A DNA stretch of 64,000 nt from Ixodes scapularis (lineage: Eukaryota; Arthropoda; Arachnida; Ixodida; Ixodidae), in the NCBI RefSeq assembly GCF_016920785.2, contig NW_024609839.1, forward strand, positions 15,315,085-15,379,084. Direction: 5' to 3'. The notes under the pieces are model-generated. The model had not been told where the DNA came from, searched no databases, and worked only from the letters and a program-made list of their open reading frames with translations. Below, in pieces: positions 11,975 to 25,818 of this stretch (the first letter of the stretch is position 1; the number at the start of each line of letters is the position of its first letter). Both the position numbers and the translations under genes were made by a program.

Positions 11975-12905
11975 TTTTTTTTATATTGTGTGACACCCTG
12001 TGTAAGTATGGCATCACGTGGGGTCTTGCTCTCTTTTTTTGCTTGTCCTTTTGGCTTTTGCCCCTGAACTTCTTCAGAAGTTTTTCAGCCACTGCGAGCA
12101 TAAGGGAAGTAGGATACCCTGCAGTTCCAAGTCTCTTGACCTGACTACAGAGGCTGTCGTGCATGGCATGGTGACATGACTTTCCAATTGCCGTCTCTAG
12201 ACATGACGACGCAATGCTCCGTCTCACCAACTTCGAATGCGCCGAATCATAGGGGAGGATTCCCTTCTGGGTACGCGGTTTGTAACCCCAGCACACGTGT
12301 TCCCCTGTGAATTGCATTCGCAAATCCAGAAACTGTAAAAACTGCCCATCCTGGCGCTCAAGGGTGAACTTCAGGCCTCCAGAACTTTCTTTAAACACGC
12401 TCATCACATCTTCAACAACTTCACATACAGTAAGGTTTTCACAGTTTTGCAAAATCACTAAATAATCGTCTACGTACCTAAACAACTTGGTCACAGGTTT
12501 GCCTTTCAAGGCATTCTCAATGGCTCGGTCATATTTGGCCAAAAAAATATCACAGAGCACTGGGGCAGCACAGGAACCAATGCAGATACCAGCCCTCTGC
12601 ACGTAATGGCGGCCCTCAAAAAGAATAAAAGTCGACTCCAAGTAAAATTTTAAAAGTTCCAAAAAACCATCAACACTCACACCACAGGCGTTTTGGAAAC
12701 CAACCACGCCGTTTCTCTCAATACATTCACGTACTGCCTCAAACAATTCTTGGTGGGGGATAGAGTAATAAAGATCCTCTACGTCAATAGAAAACGCCAC
12801 GGCATCCCCTGGAACACCCTTCCTAAGAAACTCCACCACTGATTGAGAATTTTTTACCAAAAAGGGGTCACTGATATCTAGAGCACGCGTGCTCCCGGGT
12901 GACAC
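11975..12905 (-). pseudogene. PLE-1 reverse transcriptase, 5' truncated
   Basis: Reverse transcriptase of a Penelope-like element. Motif A reads FSIDVEDLYYSIPH, motif B GICIGSCAAPVLCDIFL and the catalytic motif C FRYVDDYLVI. The linker continues to HVMPYLHRVSHN before the frame is lost at the T8 run, beyond which the endonuclease follows in another frame. The N-terminal few hundred residues usual for PLEs are missing. Similarity stops near 12897-12905, typical of incomplete reverse transcription, and no intact start is seen. Given the truncation and frameshift this copy cannot encode the full protein. Confidence 0.85.
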
Positions 12906-12909
12906 CGTG

Positions 12910-14750
12910 ACCGCGAGGCGCGCGCTTAAAAGCTTCCTTGGAAGGCTCCGCTATTGCCCGACGCGGAACGCGGTAGCGGTTTGCTATAAATACCCACTAT
13001 CAAGAATACCGTGCCAAGACGACTCCGGTGTAAATAATCAATCCCGACTGCGTAACCTACCGAAAAAAATAAAATAAAAGGCGTGTAGGCGAACAAGTTA
13101 GTCGAGACCATTCCTAGCCGCAGCCTGCGCGAGCCACCGGCCTGCGTCACGGCCATCCCCTTTCACCTCTAAGTTGCCACCGCGGTGGAAGCTACGTGTT
13201 CGTCGGACCAGTCATACGGCGATCTCTCGTCACGTGATCCCCTTCCGGCTCGTATACCCAGCCGCAAAGAGCTGGGTCGGGTAACGAAAGGAAGGCAGCT
13301 GATTGGTCCGGCCAGCGTGTGTACCCCCCGCAGTGCTGTCAGCATTGGGGCGAACGTAGCGTGGCCCGGCTACCACCGCCCGTGTCCGTATTGATCGGAA
13401 AGAGAGTGGGCGCACCGGGCGAAGCTATTAAATATTTATCGACGCAGCTCGCGCCAATGATTCCTCCGCTGGCAATCAAGGCGACGCGTCGACAGACCTC
13501 GTACCTCTTTCTCTTTGCTGTCGCCACCCGCACCCGTTCCCCGGAGTTCACGTTTGGTTTGTTACCAGATTGCTGGTAAGGCAGTCGCCTCAGGTAAGGA
13601 GCGTGCCTAGATTACAGAGTCGATCCAGCTGCTTTATCCGGGTCACGTGGTTTAGAACAGGCAGCGTTTGCAATGTGAGCTAAGAGAGGGTCGCGAAAAC
13701 CGTACCAGCCGCGGTAGTCCACACGTGTCTCCGAGGGATGGACGGATGGACTGACGAGAATGGCTATACCCTTTGTAACGGGCGGCAGCTTGCGCCACCT
13801 AGACTTGAGCACCCGCCCGCATTCCTCCTCTGCACGCGACGACGCGACGCATTCGCTCCTGCGACCTATCGGAAGGGCGTCCGCCGTTAAATTGTGAATA
13901 GTCTGCGAGGTTTGAGTTGCTCCGACTCTCGTATCGAGGTAGCGAGGTAACAAGCGACGGGGGTTCGCTTCACGGCGCGGAGTAAACACGCCGGGTGCGA
14001 AAGCGGCGGCCACTTTTCTTCCTACGGCTTATGCAGCGAGCGGAAGTTGAGTGTTTCCCCGCTCCCGGCACTCTGCTCATTTGCCTGCCCAGAGGCGGTT
14101 GTGGCTCTTTGCTGTCTGCGTTTATTTCGTTTGAATTATTAAATGCTAAAGTTTTTTTGTTTTTTTTTTTCGGTTGCCGTCAGCGTATTAGATAGATTGA
14201 TGATGTCAGGAAAGACTATTGAAATAATTTTCTGGCAAAATGTTTTAAGAAATTAATCATATTGTAATGGCTTTTAGAAATATCCTCCGCGCAATATCCA
14301 AATTTTTAATCCTCCTTCACGCAAGTAGCTCTACAAAGGGGGATTAACTGTTGCCAACTTGCGCGGACGAGGATTAGCTGTTACACTGCTAACGACAGCT
14401 GCCTTTGGCAACAATGGAGGTTCTGGCGTAACATCGTGCAAAGAGAACCACGGCAGCTTTTGACTGCTGTCTCAGTAAAATGAATTCTTTCGAAGAAAAA
14501 CAAGATTTACGTTATTGTGGGAAGCTGAATTGTTGGACGATGATCTTTGTATGCATCATCAACCATGTTGATCATAGCCGGCAATAAGTCAACGCCATCG
14601 ACTCTGAAGTTACCACACCTGATGTGACGTCACGACGCGACCAGCCATGCATACTTGCAAAATTTTTCGTGAAGTTTCGTATAAATGTTTATAATTGATT
14701 AGGAAAATAATGAAACGCCTTTTCATTAATTAAATATCACGTATCATTAT
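12910..14750. other. no gene recognised; possible promoter-like patch
   Basis: GC-rich sequence with several overlapping open frames and no known domain. Near 13428-13441 an AT-rich TATTAAATATTTATC patch precedes GC-rich sequence that ends in CCTCAG/GTAAGG near 13593. This would fit a TATA-like element and a splice donor of a first exon, or an LTR fragment. I cannot distinguish these. Confidence 0.3.
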
Positions 14751-14878
14751 ATTTAGACCCGCTCTACGTTACCAGCACAGGATCTTAGTGACTTCCGGAT
14801 TTTCTCCGGACAATCCCTTTCAAGCACGTAATTCTTTTTAACGCTACCCCCAATCCCAAAATTTCGTACGTCCGTGCA

Positions 14879-15064
14879 TTTCCCGCTAAATATAGCTTGG
14901 AAATTGAAGCCACATGACCCATACACGAATTGAGTTTCGCGACTAAATTTAGCAGGCAAATTTATGTCACGGGACCTAAAAACAAATTCAGTTTCCCCAC
15001 TAAATTTGGGGGAAATTGATGTCAAGTGACCTGACGTCATGCGATCTATACACAGATTCAGTTT
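14879..15064. repeat. three diverged ~60-bp tandem units
   Basis: Three successive segments share the order CACTAAATTT, GGAAATTGATGTCA/GGCAAATTTATGTCA, TGACC-TACACA and ATTCAGTTT. They differ by substitutions and small indels. No coding role is evident. Confidence 0.5.
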
Positions 15065-15714
15065 AAAATAAAATCAACCAATTAAAAAACGAATCCTGCT
15101 TCTTACATACTGCATTTCATGCATTATAGTACTTTATGTCTGTGTGTATGTTTACACAGCCGGTGTTAGTCAGCCCGAACGGGCGTCTGGTGTCTCAGCT
15201 AAACATGAGAAATTTAGTCAGTGCACTAGAGCCGCAAGCCTGCGGTCTTTAACGTGCACCAAGCAGTAGCGATACACGACCGAACGCCGGTGCGACGCTC
15301 ATTTAGATCGAAACGGGCAGGGACGGGAATTGCACTTTGCATAGATCTTTCAGGTAAAGGACGCCGCCTATATTTCCATACTACGTTTCACGATAAGTTT
15401 GACCGCAGCCGACACCACCATTTCGACTGAATCAATCAAGCAGCCAAAAAAGTGCACCGTCACGGGGCTCATAAACTCAGTTGCGCTTGTTATCTCTTAC
15501 TAAATTAACGACTTACGGTGAATGCTCCATTCTTATCATCAACCGACGCTGCAGTCTCATCGGCTGCGGATTGAGAATAAGATGGCCTGACGTTTCTTAA
15601 GTTATCAGTGAATAGTACCTTGATGAGTCGCGAATAAATGTCCCTGAGAGCTTTAAAGGAATGTGAAGCACTTTTCAAGAAATCTGAGTTAGGAGCGGAA
15701 TTTCATGAGGAGAT

Positions 15715-15915
15715 CAATTTCGTCTGCTTCTTCCGCAGGGATTGTGGTGACGTGAGAATGCTGACTCTGATTGGCTCCGATTGAAGAGCACGCTCCCGAA
15801 ATGCAGCTTGCTTTGAGGTCTACCCACCATCCTTCAATCAGCCAATCAGAGCTCGGCGTTTTGACGTAACCACAATCCCTGCAACCGAAGCAGACGAACT
15901 CGCGCTTCACGCAGC
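15715..15915. mobile_element. inverted-repeat MITE, complete copy
   Basis: The arms at about 15720-15776 and 15839-15895 are imperfect inverse copies: GTCTGCTTC, GGGATTGTGGT, TGATTGGCT and their complements. The loop carries TTGAGGTCTACCCACCATCC. A related partial copy lies at about 26189-26311. There is no coding capacity. Confidence 0.6.
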
Positions 15916-15919
15916 TTTT

Positions 15920-18900
15920 GTCTCACGATTTCAGTTATCGCACTGAAAGGTCGACCTACAGAATCGCCTTCTGCCGGGCGGAAAACCGGTCCCCATTTTT
16001 CTTTTCTCCCTTTCCTCTCGCGTTCTTTTCTACTTCTCTCCCTGCAGGAGCGGGTCTCTGCAACACCTCCCAGTTAAGAAAGCCGTAGTGTTGAACGAGA
16101 TGGCGTCATCAGCGAAGGACAACGCTGGTCACAGATCGGACGCGACAATTGCGTCAACGTTCGGCTCAAACTCGACTCAAAGCCGAGCAATGACGCAGCA
16201 CTTGTTTCCAATCTGCGTCCAGCGTTGGCCCTCACTGGTGACGCAAAAATCTCAGCACTACGGCCTTGTCTTCTAGACGGTGTTGATCAATGGGTTCTCT
16301 GAGCCATGCCCCGAAGCAAGGAGGCGAATTTTGTTCTTTCTCGATTGCAAAGAAGAAATTGGGGGAGGGTGTCCTCCTTTCCGATTGTTCGTCGGCCTTT
16401 AACTTGGGCAAAAGTAAACGTGAACCGTATTTATCTCGAACAATAGGTTCAGCGATTACCGCGGGGTATCTCGGATGTCTATATGCCACCTACTATCTGT
16501 CCAAAGCGTCATGACGTCATTGTCGGCATTCCCAATCCAGGTTAGTGGCGAGCAAGGGTCATTGACTCCGCACACGACGTCACATTTAATGGTCCTGTCA
16601 CATCGGCAATAAAAATAATATACTGTCTGAAGACATCTTCGAAACAAACGTGCTTGAGTCGTGTCCGCAGGAACTTCTGTCATCGTGTCTGCAGCCGTGT
16701 CTTTTGTATGATGTGTGAGCAGTTTGACTTCATCTTAATACTGGGGTCACACTGCTTACACATCGTGCAAAGTTCAGTCTTCAAAAAGACTCAAACGGAA
16801 CTCACCACGAGATTCGTGCTTCGAATGCCGCATGGTAATGAGTGCAAGGAGGATGCCTGGCACGCGGGATTCGAACCACGGATATTGCGGTCACTGGTGT
16901 TTGCAGAGTGTCTTTTGTATGATATTTGAGCAGTGGGATCCCTGCTTTAGGCGACGAAACAAGTGGCCGAATCAGAGTGAGCTGATGTGCGAACGAACTC
17001 GTCTTATATATGATATTATACTCCCTTTCACCTTGCGAACGAGAGGAGCATCCAACGCCACGTGACTGTGCCGTGACATTATGGAGGGGCTGATTGACGC
17101 GCACGATGTCCGGTCACGTGATTCGTTCACAGTCCTAGATTGGCAGGAGTGGCTCACAGCGTCCGCTGCAACCAATCACTAGGTGGAACAAAGTACTAGC
17201 CCCGAGATGTTTTGGTGGCGCCCTCTTGTGGCTCCCATTCGTGACGTCACGAGCAGGATATGCCTTGCCCTGACGTTGCTTTTTGTAGTCCTGGACGCTT
17301 ATTATCGGTTGTGAACCAGGAGTTCGATGGCATGTGTGAACAGGGCGGTGGAAACTGGGAAGCACCACGTTCTGAAACGAACACCCTGGTAGTTGGCAGT
17401 CTTACCAGGCTGTTATATGCCCGTCGTTTTAACCAACCATGGAAAGACGATCAGAGCGGCACTTTTGGTCACAAACGTCACCAAGAGGTAACTGAGCATG
17501 AACGCCATCCTAAATGATCACTTGCATTTAGTTTTGCTCTGGTCATTACAATTCATGGTTATTGTCGCGCGTGAGACCTTCGTACCTTTAAAAGACGTAG
17601 CCGTCATGTTGTTCTATGAGTTGTCTCTCTTGGATTTGCATAATATTGTGTGTCGCTCGCTGACGGCGCTCGAGAGGGAACCAGGAAACTTCCAGTTATG
17701 AGTTGCCGCGCCGCACAAATATTGACTTTGCGGCTTGTCGCTTACAAAAAATAATAAGAACAGGCGCAGATTCTTGTTGTTGTTTTTTGGGGGTTTTTTT
17801 TGCCAGTGGCATTTGCAGAAAGATGTATAATACGCTATTTATGGCTGCATAATAGCACCGATAATTAAATTTAGTCGGACGCCACGACTAATCCAATTAA
17901 GCCGAGATTCGGCTGTGTTACTTACATCAGTAATAGGACCCGGTTCGGGCAAATCGGAGCACAATGCAAAACTAATAAAGGATGCTCAAGTGCGGGGCGT
18001 CGGTAACCATATCAGTATACACAAACAGAAAAGACGAGAAACGCTAAACCGCTGTTCATTGTTGTCTGCGATTGTTGCCCATAGCGCTGATGTAGCTGTA
18101 AACTCTATACCCTTATCCGCAGTTCCAAGAGGTAGAAGGCCTGAGCTTGAAGACTTAAGATTACAAGTACTCAACGCGTGACGCTGCGTTTCGGTGATTT
18201 TATTTTAATGCGTCAGCATTAGTATAACGTGACCGGTAAAAGCTGACGGCGTCCGTCTGTGGACAAAACAATGGAAAGGGAAATGCGCCTCATAGAGGGG
18301 AGGACAGTAGTGAACGACAGAGGCGAGAGGGACACGACGTCACGGGGAGGAAGCCAATGCGCGCGTGGATGCTGAAGCGAGTCTGAACTTGCAGGTGTGC
18401 CGAGCGCGTATGCCTTGGTTTGTGCTCCGAAATGGAGTGTGAACCGACTAGAAGTCGTATTACAGCGCCTACATTTATTGTGTAGAGCGAGAGAGAGACC
18501 AACGTCGCGCAATCTGGCCGAGTCTTAATTTGCACTTTTTTGTCCATGGAAGTAAACGAACGGCATTTCATGGGTGACAACCAATACATTAAACTTCCAC
18601 CCATTGCGCTGTTCTAAGGGCTTTCAAATGTCAGCTCAATTAAACATTACCACATTGTTGCCGCAAAACGGAAGCCTAAGAAAAAGGCGGGCGTGGCGAC
18701 TGCGATAGATGCATCACACAAAAGACACGGATTCCGCATAGAATTATCTGTCCGGACACACCTTAGGTATGTTCGAAACATGTTTGCATGTCGAACATGT
18801 CTGGAGACAATTTTTTGTTGTTGTTGTATGACAAAATGTGGCAAGACCCTCATAAAAAGAAAAAAAAAACGATTCAGACGGTGTCTTCAGGTTGTCGTAT

Positions 18901-20900
18901 GCATGACGCAGTAGCTGTGTGGCTCAAAGATTGTGGAATAAGCCGAAGTGAACTCCTAAACCCAAATAACGATGCAAGAAGCGTGATCCTAAGCGGCAAC
19001 GTACAGCGTTTCTTACATGATCGGTGGCTATCAAAGTGTTTTTTTCTCGGCAGTTTGTCTCGCGTCAAGCGCATTTATAACAATTAAATGTCCATGCATG
19101 TCTGTGCGTATCGCCTCGGCCTAGTAAAACCGATTAGTTTTCGAGACGTCTTAGTTGTTCTACTCAACCGTATCAAGATTTACCCCTTCTAACCTATTCA
19201 GAAAAAAAAAAAATCCGCGTCCGCAAATTATGCGAACTTATTATACGAGCAACAGCGAACCGGGTTGCGGCCGGCCGCGCTCTAGAAACCAGACATACAT
19301 AAAAACCATACCAAAATATCAACAAAACAACACAGGAGGCCTAGCCGAGTCATTAGCTCGTCGTATACTTCGTTCGCCCTCTATTCCCCATAGAGCCCAC
19401 GTCTCGGGTCTCAAGACACCCCCAGGCAAAACCGCCGGAGTTGGCGTCGAGCCCGCGGAGATACCGAGCCTTTTTCGCTTTCACGAGAAGGACTTCCCGA
19501 GTTGTTAATTAAGCCTCCTCAAGAAGCTAATGGAGTTATGATGTCGCTAGGCTCCCAGAAGTGTCTAGGAGCAACGCAGCGCTCCAGGTAACTCTTCATC
19601 AATACATACGCACGGAAAGAGGGATGGATGAATGTGGGCGTATAGGGCAGTAAAGAAGGGACATCCTGTACGGCAGTTAAGTCCTTTTTGGGTAACGTCC
19701 GCAAGAACCAAGGAAGTAGCAGAAGCTGGCCAGAGCGCCGGCTCGCAAGGAAGCAGAGACGGCTGTCTGAAGATGACAGGTCTCAAGGCGAGGGCTCGTG
19801 AGCAAGCAAGCGCGTCTCTGGGTCGGTGACGCTGGATCATGGTCCGAGGCGAGCGTGTTTTTGCTTTCACGGGGACGATGATTTGGGGCTACACTGCCTA
19901 GTGCTGGGGAATAAATGAAGGGTATCCGGACAAGTCGGGGACTATTTTTGTCCCGTTGTAAAGTGGTTTTCTGTTCAAACTTTGTTGAGTGATAGTAGGT
20001 TTGGTTCCCCGTGTTTATTGCTCTATATTGTTTTTAGTTCAGTCCGAGAAAAGGCGAATTGGTGAGCACACGAAAAGTGACTTTTATTTTAAAGCGGAGC
20101 AGCCCTTATCAACAAGTCCGTAAAATCGAGTTTATTTTCAGGGCCCGTTCTGACTACGCCTTGATGCTTCGCTCAGCGGGTCAGCCAAAAAGCAAAGCAC
20201 TTGAAAGTAACCATTCGTTGATGTCTGTGCACAGACACGAAGCTCCCGTTGCTCTACTGTGTAGTTCCACTTGTTTTACAGGGGAACTCAGGCGCCTTCC
20301 GGAACTGCCAGAAGAAAACACATTTTTGAATAACTCATAACTTCCCGCAAGCGATTTATTATCTCCAAATTTAAAATAACTATCGAGAAAACGGCTATTG
20401 AAGGGTATGCCAAAATTAACATTAAATTTTTTTAGCGCTCTCCAGTGGGGTGATGTCACATGTCTTATAACCTCCAAGTCGCGAATATAAAATAACAAAA
20501 AAAAAACTATTTTGCGTATTTAGTTTGTTTTAACTTTGCTGGCGCGAGCTTCCCCCACATTTACTTTAAAACAGCAAACTTCGTCTAACTCGTCGGGTAA
20601 AATCTTTACTGCCTCTTTAACACAACTTTTGAAGTCACGTTTTTAGTTTTGTAGGTAAAGCCTCTCAACTTTTAAAACAAAACAAAACAAAATTTGGTAA
20701 AAGTGTATTTTGATTTGTAGTTTGGGTTCTTATTATATATGTGTCTATTAGTATGCTGAACCAATGTCGAGGGCAATCAGTGAACATCAAAATTTCGCCC
20801 TGAAACGCCACTGTCATATTGGTAGAACAAAGCATAATACACAAGACAGAGTCTGTAGACACTTTCAGAGGGGTGTTTTTCCTTGTGAGATGCTCATGTC
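15920..20900. other. no gene recognised; scattered SINE-like and repeat fragments
   Basis: Around 16863-16879 the minus strand carries GTGGTTCGAATCCCGCG, an excellent Pol III B-box match, without a clear A box. Two related blocks near 16695-16730 and 16908-16945 share TGTCTTTTGTATGAT and TGAGCAGT. The 17205-17420 block resembles 24140-24340 (GTGACGTCACGA-CAGGAT and GTTCGATGG). Nothing else is identifiable, and the open frames are short and motif-free. Confidence 0.4.
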
Positions 20901-21079
20901 ACATTGATCATAAAAAAACCTGTGTGCAGTCGACATGCTTTAAGCATACTATTACACACGTACGTAGAAAATACGCTTCTAATATGGGTGTCCGAAGTTG
21001 ATTCTGTCATTATGTTTCCAGAAAACACAGTGTCATTTGCATGATATTGGAGCAGTGTTGCGGCTTGATGCAGGGCGTC

Positions 21080-21612
21080 CAACCGAAAAATGTAATTATT
21101 TTTTTTGCCGCAAAAATAAATGACGTGTTCCACAACGCTAATTTCCGACTCAAATCAGAGCTCCGAACCAGATGTTCGGACCTCTAGCGCCATGGCGCTC
21201 AAAATTCACTGATGTCTGGTGATGTCTCTACTCATTCTTTTTACTATAATTCATTTTAACTGCTTCTTGCGCGGGGGTTTCGATGACGTCATAGATGCAC
21301 GGTATACATGCTTGGGACCTGTTACCTTATCAAAAGTCATGCGATTTTGTTTTAAATGTTCAATGCGAAATCGGCGGCTGACGGAGCACTTGAATACATG
21401 GAGCTCTATGGGGCTGCAGAAACCGAAAACGGGCAAACATGCTGCCCCTTTTGACCATTGAAATTTTCAGAAAAATCACGTAACCTCTGTATGAGACATT
21501 GGTTCGTACTGATGCATTGACATCTGGTTCGGACCTATAATTTTATATTTGAGAGCAGAACGAGAATTCGACGATGCATATTTTATTTTTGCGGATAGAA
21601 AATACAAAGTTT
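21080..21612. mobile_element. degraded foldback related to the 56.46-kb element
   Basis: The outer parts are inverse: GCAAAAATAAA and CGAACCAGATGT near 21110-21175 pair with ACATCTGGTTCGGACC and TTTATTTTTGC near 21518-21594. The centre shares CGGAGCACTTGAATACATGG-type sequence and AGAAACCGAAAACGGGCAAA with the foldback at 56464-56910. It is more diverged than that copy. Confidence 0.6.
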
Positions 21613-21699
21613 TTTTGGCGTCATCATGTATCCTGTAGTTTATATTTTTTGAAAGCCTCGAAAAAGAGTACACCTTCAATACCATGAAGGAACTTTCTC

Positions 21700-22095
21700 G
21701 TTTAGAAGTGCATATTAGGCGGTCCTGTCTATATCACCATTCTCAGAAGTCTCATAAATTGCATATGACGCATCCATTGTTTTTTGTCTGCACGTCGCGC
21801 ATTCTACAACGAGAGTGATCTAAGGCCTTGCCGTGCACCTACGCTACTTTGCCCTAGACTGCCAGCGCGGTATCAGAAAAGAGGTAAAGTATAAAAAAAT
21901 AAAGGAATTAACCTGCCTGGTATAAAGTACATTGAAGTCGGTGTACAGTAGGTGCTCAGCTGCTTTTCAGTCACAATAATCGATTACTATTTATGCGTTC
22001 ATAATGAATATACTAATGCAATAAGTGTTTCGATAAAACTAGTGCTAGTGAGCTGGTAAAAGCTTGATCAGAAGAAAAATGTTTTCGTTTTGTTT
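21700..22095. other. no gene recognised
   Basis: AT-rich sequence leading into a TG microsatellite. No supported feature. Confidence 0.4.
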
Positions 22096-22097
22096 TG

Positions 22098-22099
<2 letters not shown>

Positions 22100-22144
<45 letters not shown>
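22100..22144. repeat. (TG)n microsatellite
   Basis: About 22 TG dinucleotides without interruption. Confidence 0.95.
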
Positions 22145-22145
<1 letters not shown>

Positions 22146-22149
22146 TTTG

Positions 22150-25100
22150 ATTTTGACTCGTGTTTCGTGTTATTAAATGCAATTTTCGTGGCAACATGCC
22201 CTTAGATAAATTCCCTCCTTTTTTCTTTTTTTTAAGGCAGATTTTTTTTTTTTGCAAAAGATGGCAGATGTTTATTAATCAGAAGAATGTCAAGGCAGCT
22301 ATTAGTTTGACTAACAGACGAAACCCCGTATGATTACCCTGTAGATCCTTTAATCCTAGCTCGGCGCCATGAATTTACTGTAGCCTCTGTGCAAGAGGCA
22401 GGCGGACTTGCTCGCCGTATAACCTTCTGCCGATTTGATCAGCCTTTTGCAGAGGCCAGTTTTTAACAAAGAAGCATAAAGCGGAAAACAACTATCACAG
22501 AAGGAACATATGGCGGGCCTGCAGTATTGTTCGATGTTTGTGGCTTCGATGTGTACGAGTTCTCAAAACACAGCGGTTATATACGATAGTTGATCACGAT
22601 GAAATTTAACACTTTATCACATTCTTTCTGCCCAACTTGATTCGCTCCTATCATACATCTCTCAATGATGGTATACATGAAAGAGAAGCCTGAAAAGAAA
22701 AGACGCGAATTAATTTGTTGAATCAAACATCCGTGATATAGCGATATTTGACGAAAAACGGATCGTAAAACGAAAAAAAAAACACACTTGACGAAAATTG
22801 CGTTAAGACAAAAAACAATTTGTTGATAAAACGTTTTGTCAACTAAACGTTACATTCCCGTCGCGAGCACGACTCCCACCACCTCAAACCCAAATAGGAA
22901 ATGGCACGGAAGGTTCGCGACCGTCGACGCGGGGCACGGCAGAGATGAACGACTCGCCCGGGCCGCTCAGATCACAATGTCTGTCCCAGAGAGAGAGAGA
23001 GAAAGGGAGAAGCGACTCTAGAACATTGAAACGCTATCTGGGCTTTGGCGAGCGCTCAAAAGGGAGAATGAAAGGGGGTTCTAAAGGGCAGACAATAGGT
23101 CCGCCGCCGACGGCGGAAAATACCCGGCGAATAATCCCCGGGACAGCCAGACAAGGCGCCGCTATCAGACTCCGCTTCACCACACAATGAACCGCAGCGA
23201 GTGCTTGGAAAGATCCCAGCCAATCTAACGTCGTGGGACTGTCACGTGACGTTGGATCCCAAACAATCCAGCGATGCAAAAGTATCACTTCGGTACTACC
23301 CTAGAGAGGTCCAATATATCAATATATCAAGCACCGGAGAAATAAGGCAATGCATGGACATATATGCCTACGTACGACGTAACTTGCCTAATTATGAATA
23401 TGGCCATGTATGGCATTTTTGCGCGGGTTCGTGCGTCTCGCATCGCTGCACTCCCTTCCCCTTTTAAAAGGTCACATGACACCAACATTTCGCTGGATGT
23501 TATCGCACGTGGCCTCAGGGAGCGGTGCAGCAACGCGAGGGGCGCGTAGTTACGTGGATTGGCTCGGAATGACTCGTAGCCTCGGCTGCGGTCTATCGGG
23601 GAGCGAAAATGGAGTGGGCAACGCGAAGCCGGGAGGGAGAAAGGAGAGGATGGGGGAGGAAGAAGGGAGAGGAGGCCCGTCCGCCGACCGGATTTGGAAA
23701 GCGGCGACTCTGAAGTCTCCGGGTCATTACGCGGCGCTCTGTTTTAATGACGGAGCTGCTCCGTGTTTGGCCGGCCCCCGTTTCAAAAGCAACAAGGAGT
23801 GTGGCGGGGGGGGGGGGGGGGGGGGAAGGGGGGGGGGGAGCCCCGTTGCTTCGTTCGCCCGGCATGCCTAAAGCAAACTCAGTGGCGACGGTGCTGGGTC
23901 CGGGGCGGGCCCTTATGCAAAGCAGGAGCGGCCGGGGTTTTCGTTCTCCCTCTTTCCCTCCCTCTTCCTTTCTCTCTGTCTCATCCCCGGTCGTGAGCAA
24001 GTTCGACTAATGACGACTGCAAAAGTGCACGTAACATGAAGGACGGGCTCTCGCGCGGGGTTGCTCCCGCCAGCGCGCGTCGAACTTCCCTGGTGCTCGC
24101 TGCGTCGAGACTGCCAGGCTTTTCTGCACGCTATTACAGCAGAGATGTTCCGGCGGCGTCCTCTTATGGTTCGTCTCCGTAACGTCACGACCAGGATTTG
24201 TCTCACCTTGACGCTACGAGTTGTGGCGCTGTCTACTTTGCATAAGTCGCCAACGGCAAGTTCGATGGTCTGTGTAAACAACACGATAGAATCTTGTAGC
24301 CGTCCGTTACCTAACAGCTTTCAGGTTGACCCACTGACGTTGCCCTCGATGAAAGCAAAATGAATCCTAGGAAAGACGTCATGGTACGGTGCCTGGAACG
24401 CATCTGTAGATAGTTGGAGGGAACCGTTTTTGCACACCCGATACGTTACCATGGGTTCTCCGGTACACACTGTGCATGCGCTACCACAGAAGACTTGCAT
24501 ATCGATACGGTACGATGGGCCCTGGTACCGGAGGTCACATTGCACAGTATCGGACGTGCCAAAAACGGTTCTTTATAATTCTCTTCTGACTGGTCTGTTG
24601 AGCGTCTTATGGCTCCCAAGCATCGAAAGTTGTTCCGAAGGGGCAACAAATGGCGTAACAGAGGCCGGGGTGCCACGTTGTCGGTTGTCGCGATCCTGGC
24701 GGTTGGTTTTAGAATTTGTCCCGTGAAAAAAAGTACGAGCGCATGCGAGTATCGCTGTCATCACTGCGTGTCCCAACTCCTGACTACCGAAGCTTCCGCG
24801 GACTGTGAAGCTGGGGAGAGACGTGCAGCAGAACAGGAGTCTCCCACATCCACCACTGCTTCTGTGACTCCGCCGGGAGCACTGCCGGCGACATGACACT
24901 TCTGTCACGTCATTTGGCGGAAACGAATGGGCCATTTTTTTGGGCGCGGTAAACACACCGGTCGGAGACCCGTTCCGAGCAGCGTTGTCCTAGTGAGCTT
25001 TTGTCCAATCGTAGAACACAGACCACAGCGACGCTTCTGGTCGAGCACGTCGGTAATTCACGATTCCAGTGATCGCCGTCAGGCGTGCTCCCGTTTTCTT

Positions 25101-25750
25101 GTCTACCGTCTCATGTAACGCGTTTTGAGCATACGCGGTTCCACGTAATAACAGACGCTCCGGTTGCGTCCACAACTCAGGGACGCTATTTATTACTTTA
25201 GCTGGAGGGTGGAGCTTTGAAAGGTGTTGAACGATTCCAATAGTCGGATTCCGCGTTCCGCCATCTTTGCTGACTTCCTCGTGGTACGTGCTCTAAGCCT
25301 GTGGAGTAGTGTCGCATATGAAAACGAGTGGACGAACGTAGAACTTGAAATAAATGTTTGAAGAAACAAGCTTGTGCTAAAAGAAGACAAAAATATATAT
25401 ACCAGCACCCTGCTTCGTTGACGGAAGGGCGGCTGCCCCGAAGCACCGCGCTACCGCTGCTCTTATAGACCCTTCGATCGCTTATTACACAGGCGAAAAT
25501 TCCTCAGTCAGTGGGCTGTGGACGCGTGGGCGGCGTCTCACACTTCGAGGAAGAGAACTACTGTGCGCGCTCAGAATGCCCTCCACAGCCTAAGGGACAA
25601 AAAAAAAAAAAAAAAAAGCAGCGCACAGAAGCCGATTTTTTCGAAGGTCTATATCCGCGTTCGGAAATATTTTGAACGTGAAGAACACAGTATGACAGCC
25701 GAGTATGGACGAAAACTTTCCAGAAAAACATTCATATTTAAAAGAAAAGG
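22150..25750. other. no gene recognised; G-run and CpG-rich patch
   Basis: Near 22745-22860 AACGAAAA/GACGAAAA-type words recur loosely, reminiscent of the 15-bp iteron arrays but too diverged to call. 22860-24000 is GC- and CpG-rich, with G-runs at 23807-23838, and could be a promoter or CpG-rich repeat. An A-run lies at 25600-25617. Open frames exist on both strands with no recognisable domain. Confidence 0.4.
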
Positions 25751-25757
25751 AGCAGGC

Positions 25758-25818
25758 AGAGTGGTGTTCGAACCCAGTTCCTCCGCATGTCAGCCGCGCT
25801 CAGCCAGCTCCGCCATAC
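25758..25818 (-). repeat. tRNA-derived SINE head
   Basis: On the minus strand TGGCTGAGCGCGG (A-box-like) is followed about 25 bases later by GGGTTCGAACACC (B box). This is the spacing of an internal Pol III promoter in a tRNA-derived SINE. The 3' side continues into a purine-rich tail. It is not a canonical tRNA, since no paired acceptor stem was found. Confidence 0.5.

Noticed and set aside
25758..25818. A functional tRNA gene
   Set aside because: A and B boxes are present, but no cloverleaf with a paired acceptor stem could be built. Called a SINE head instead.
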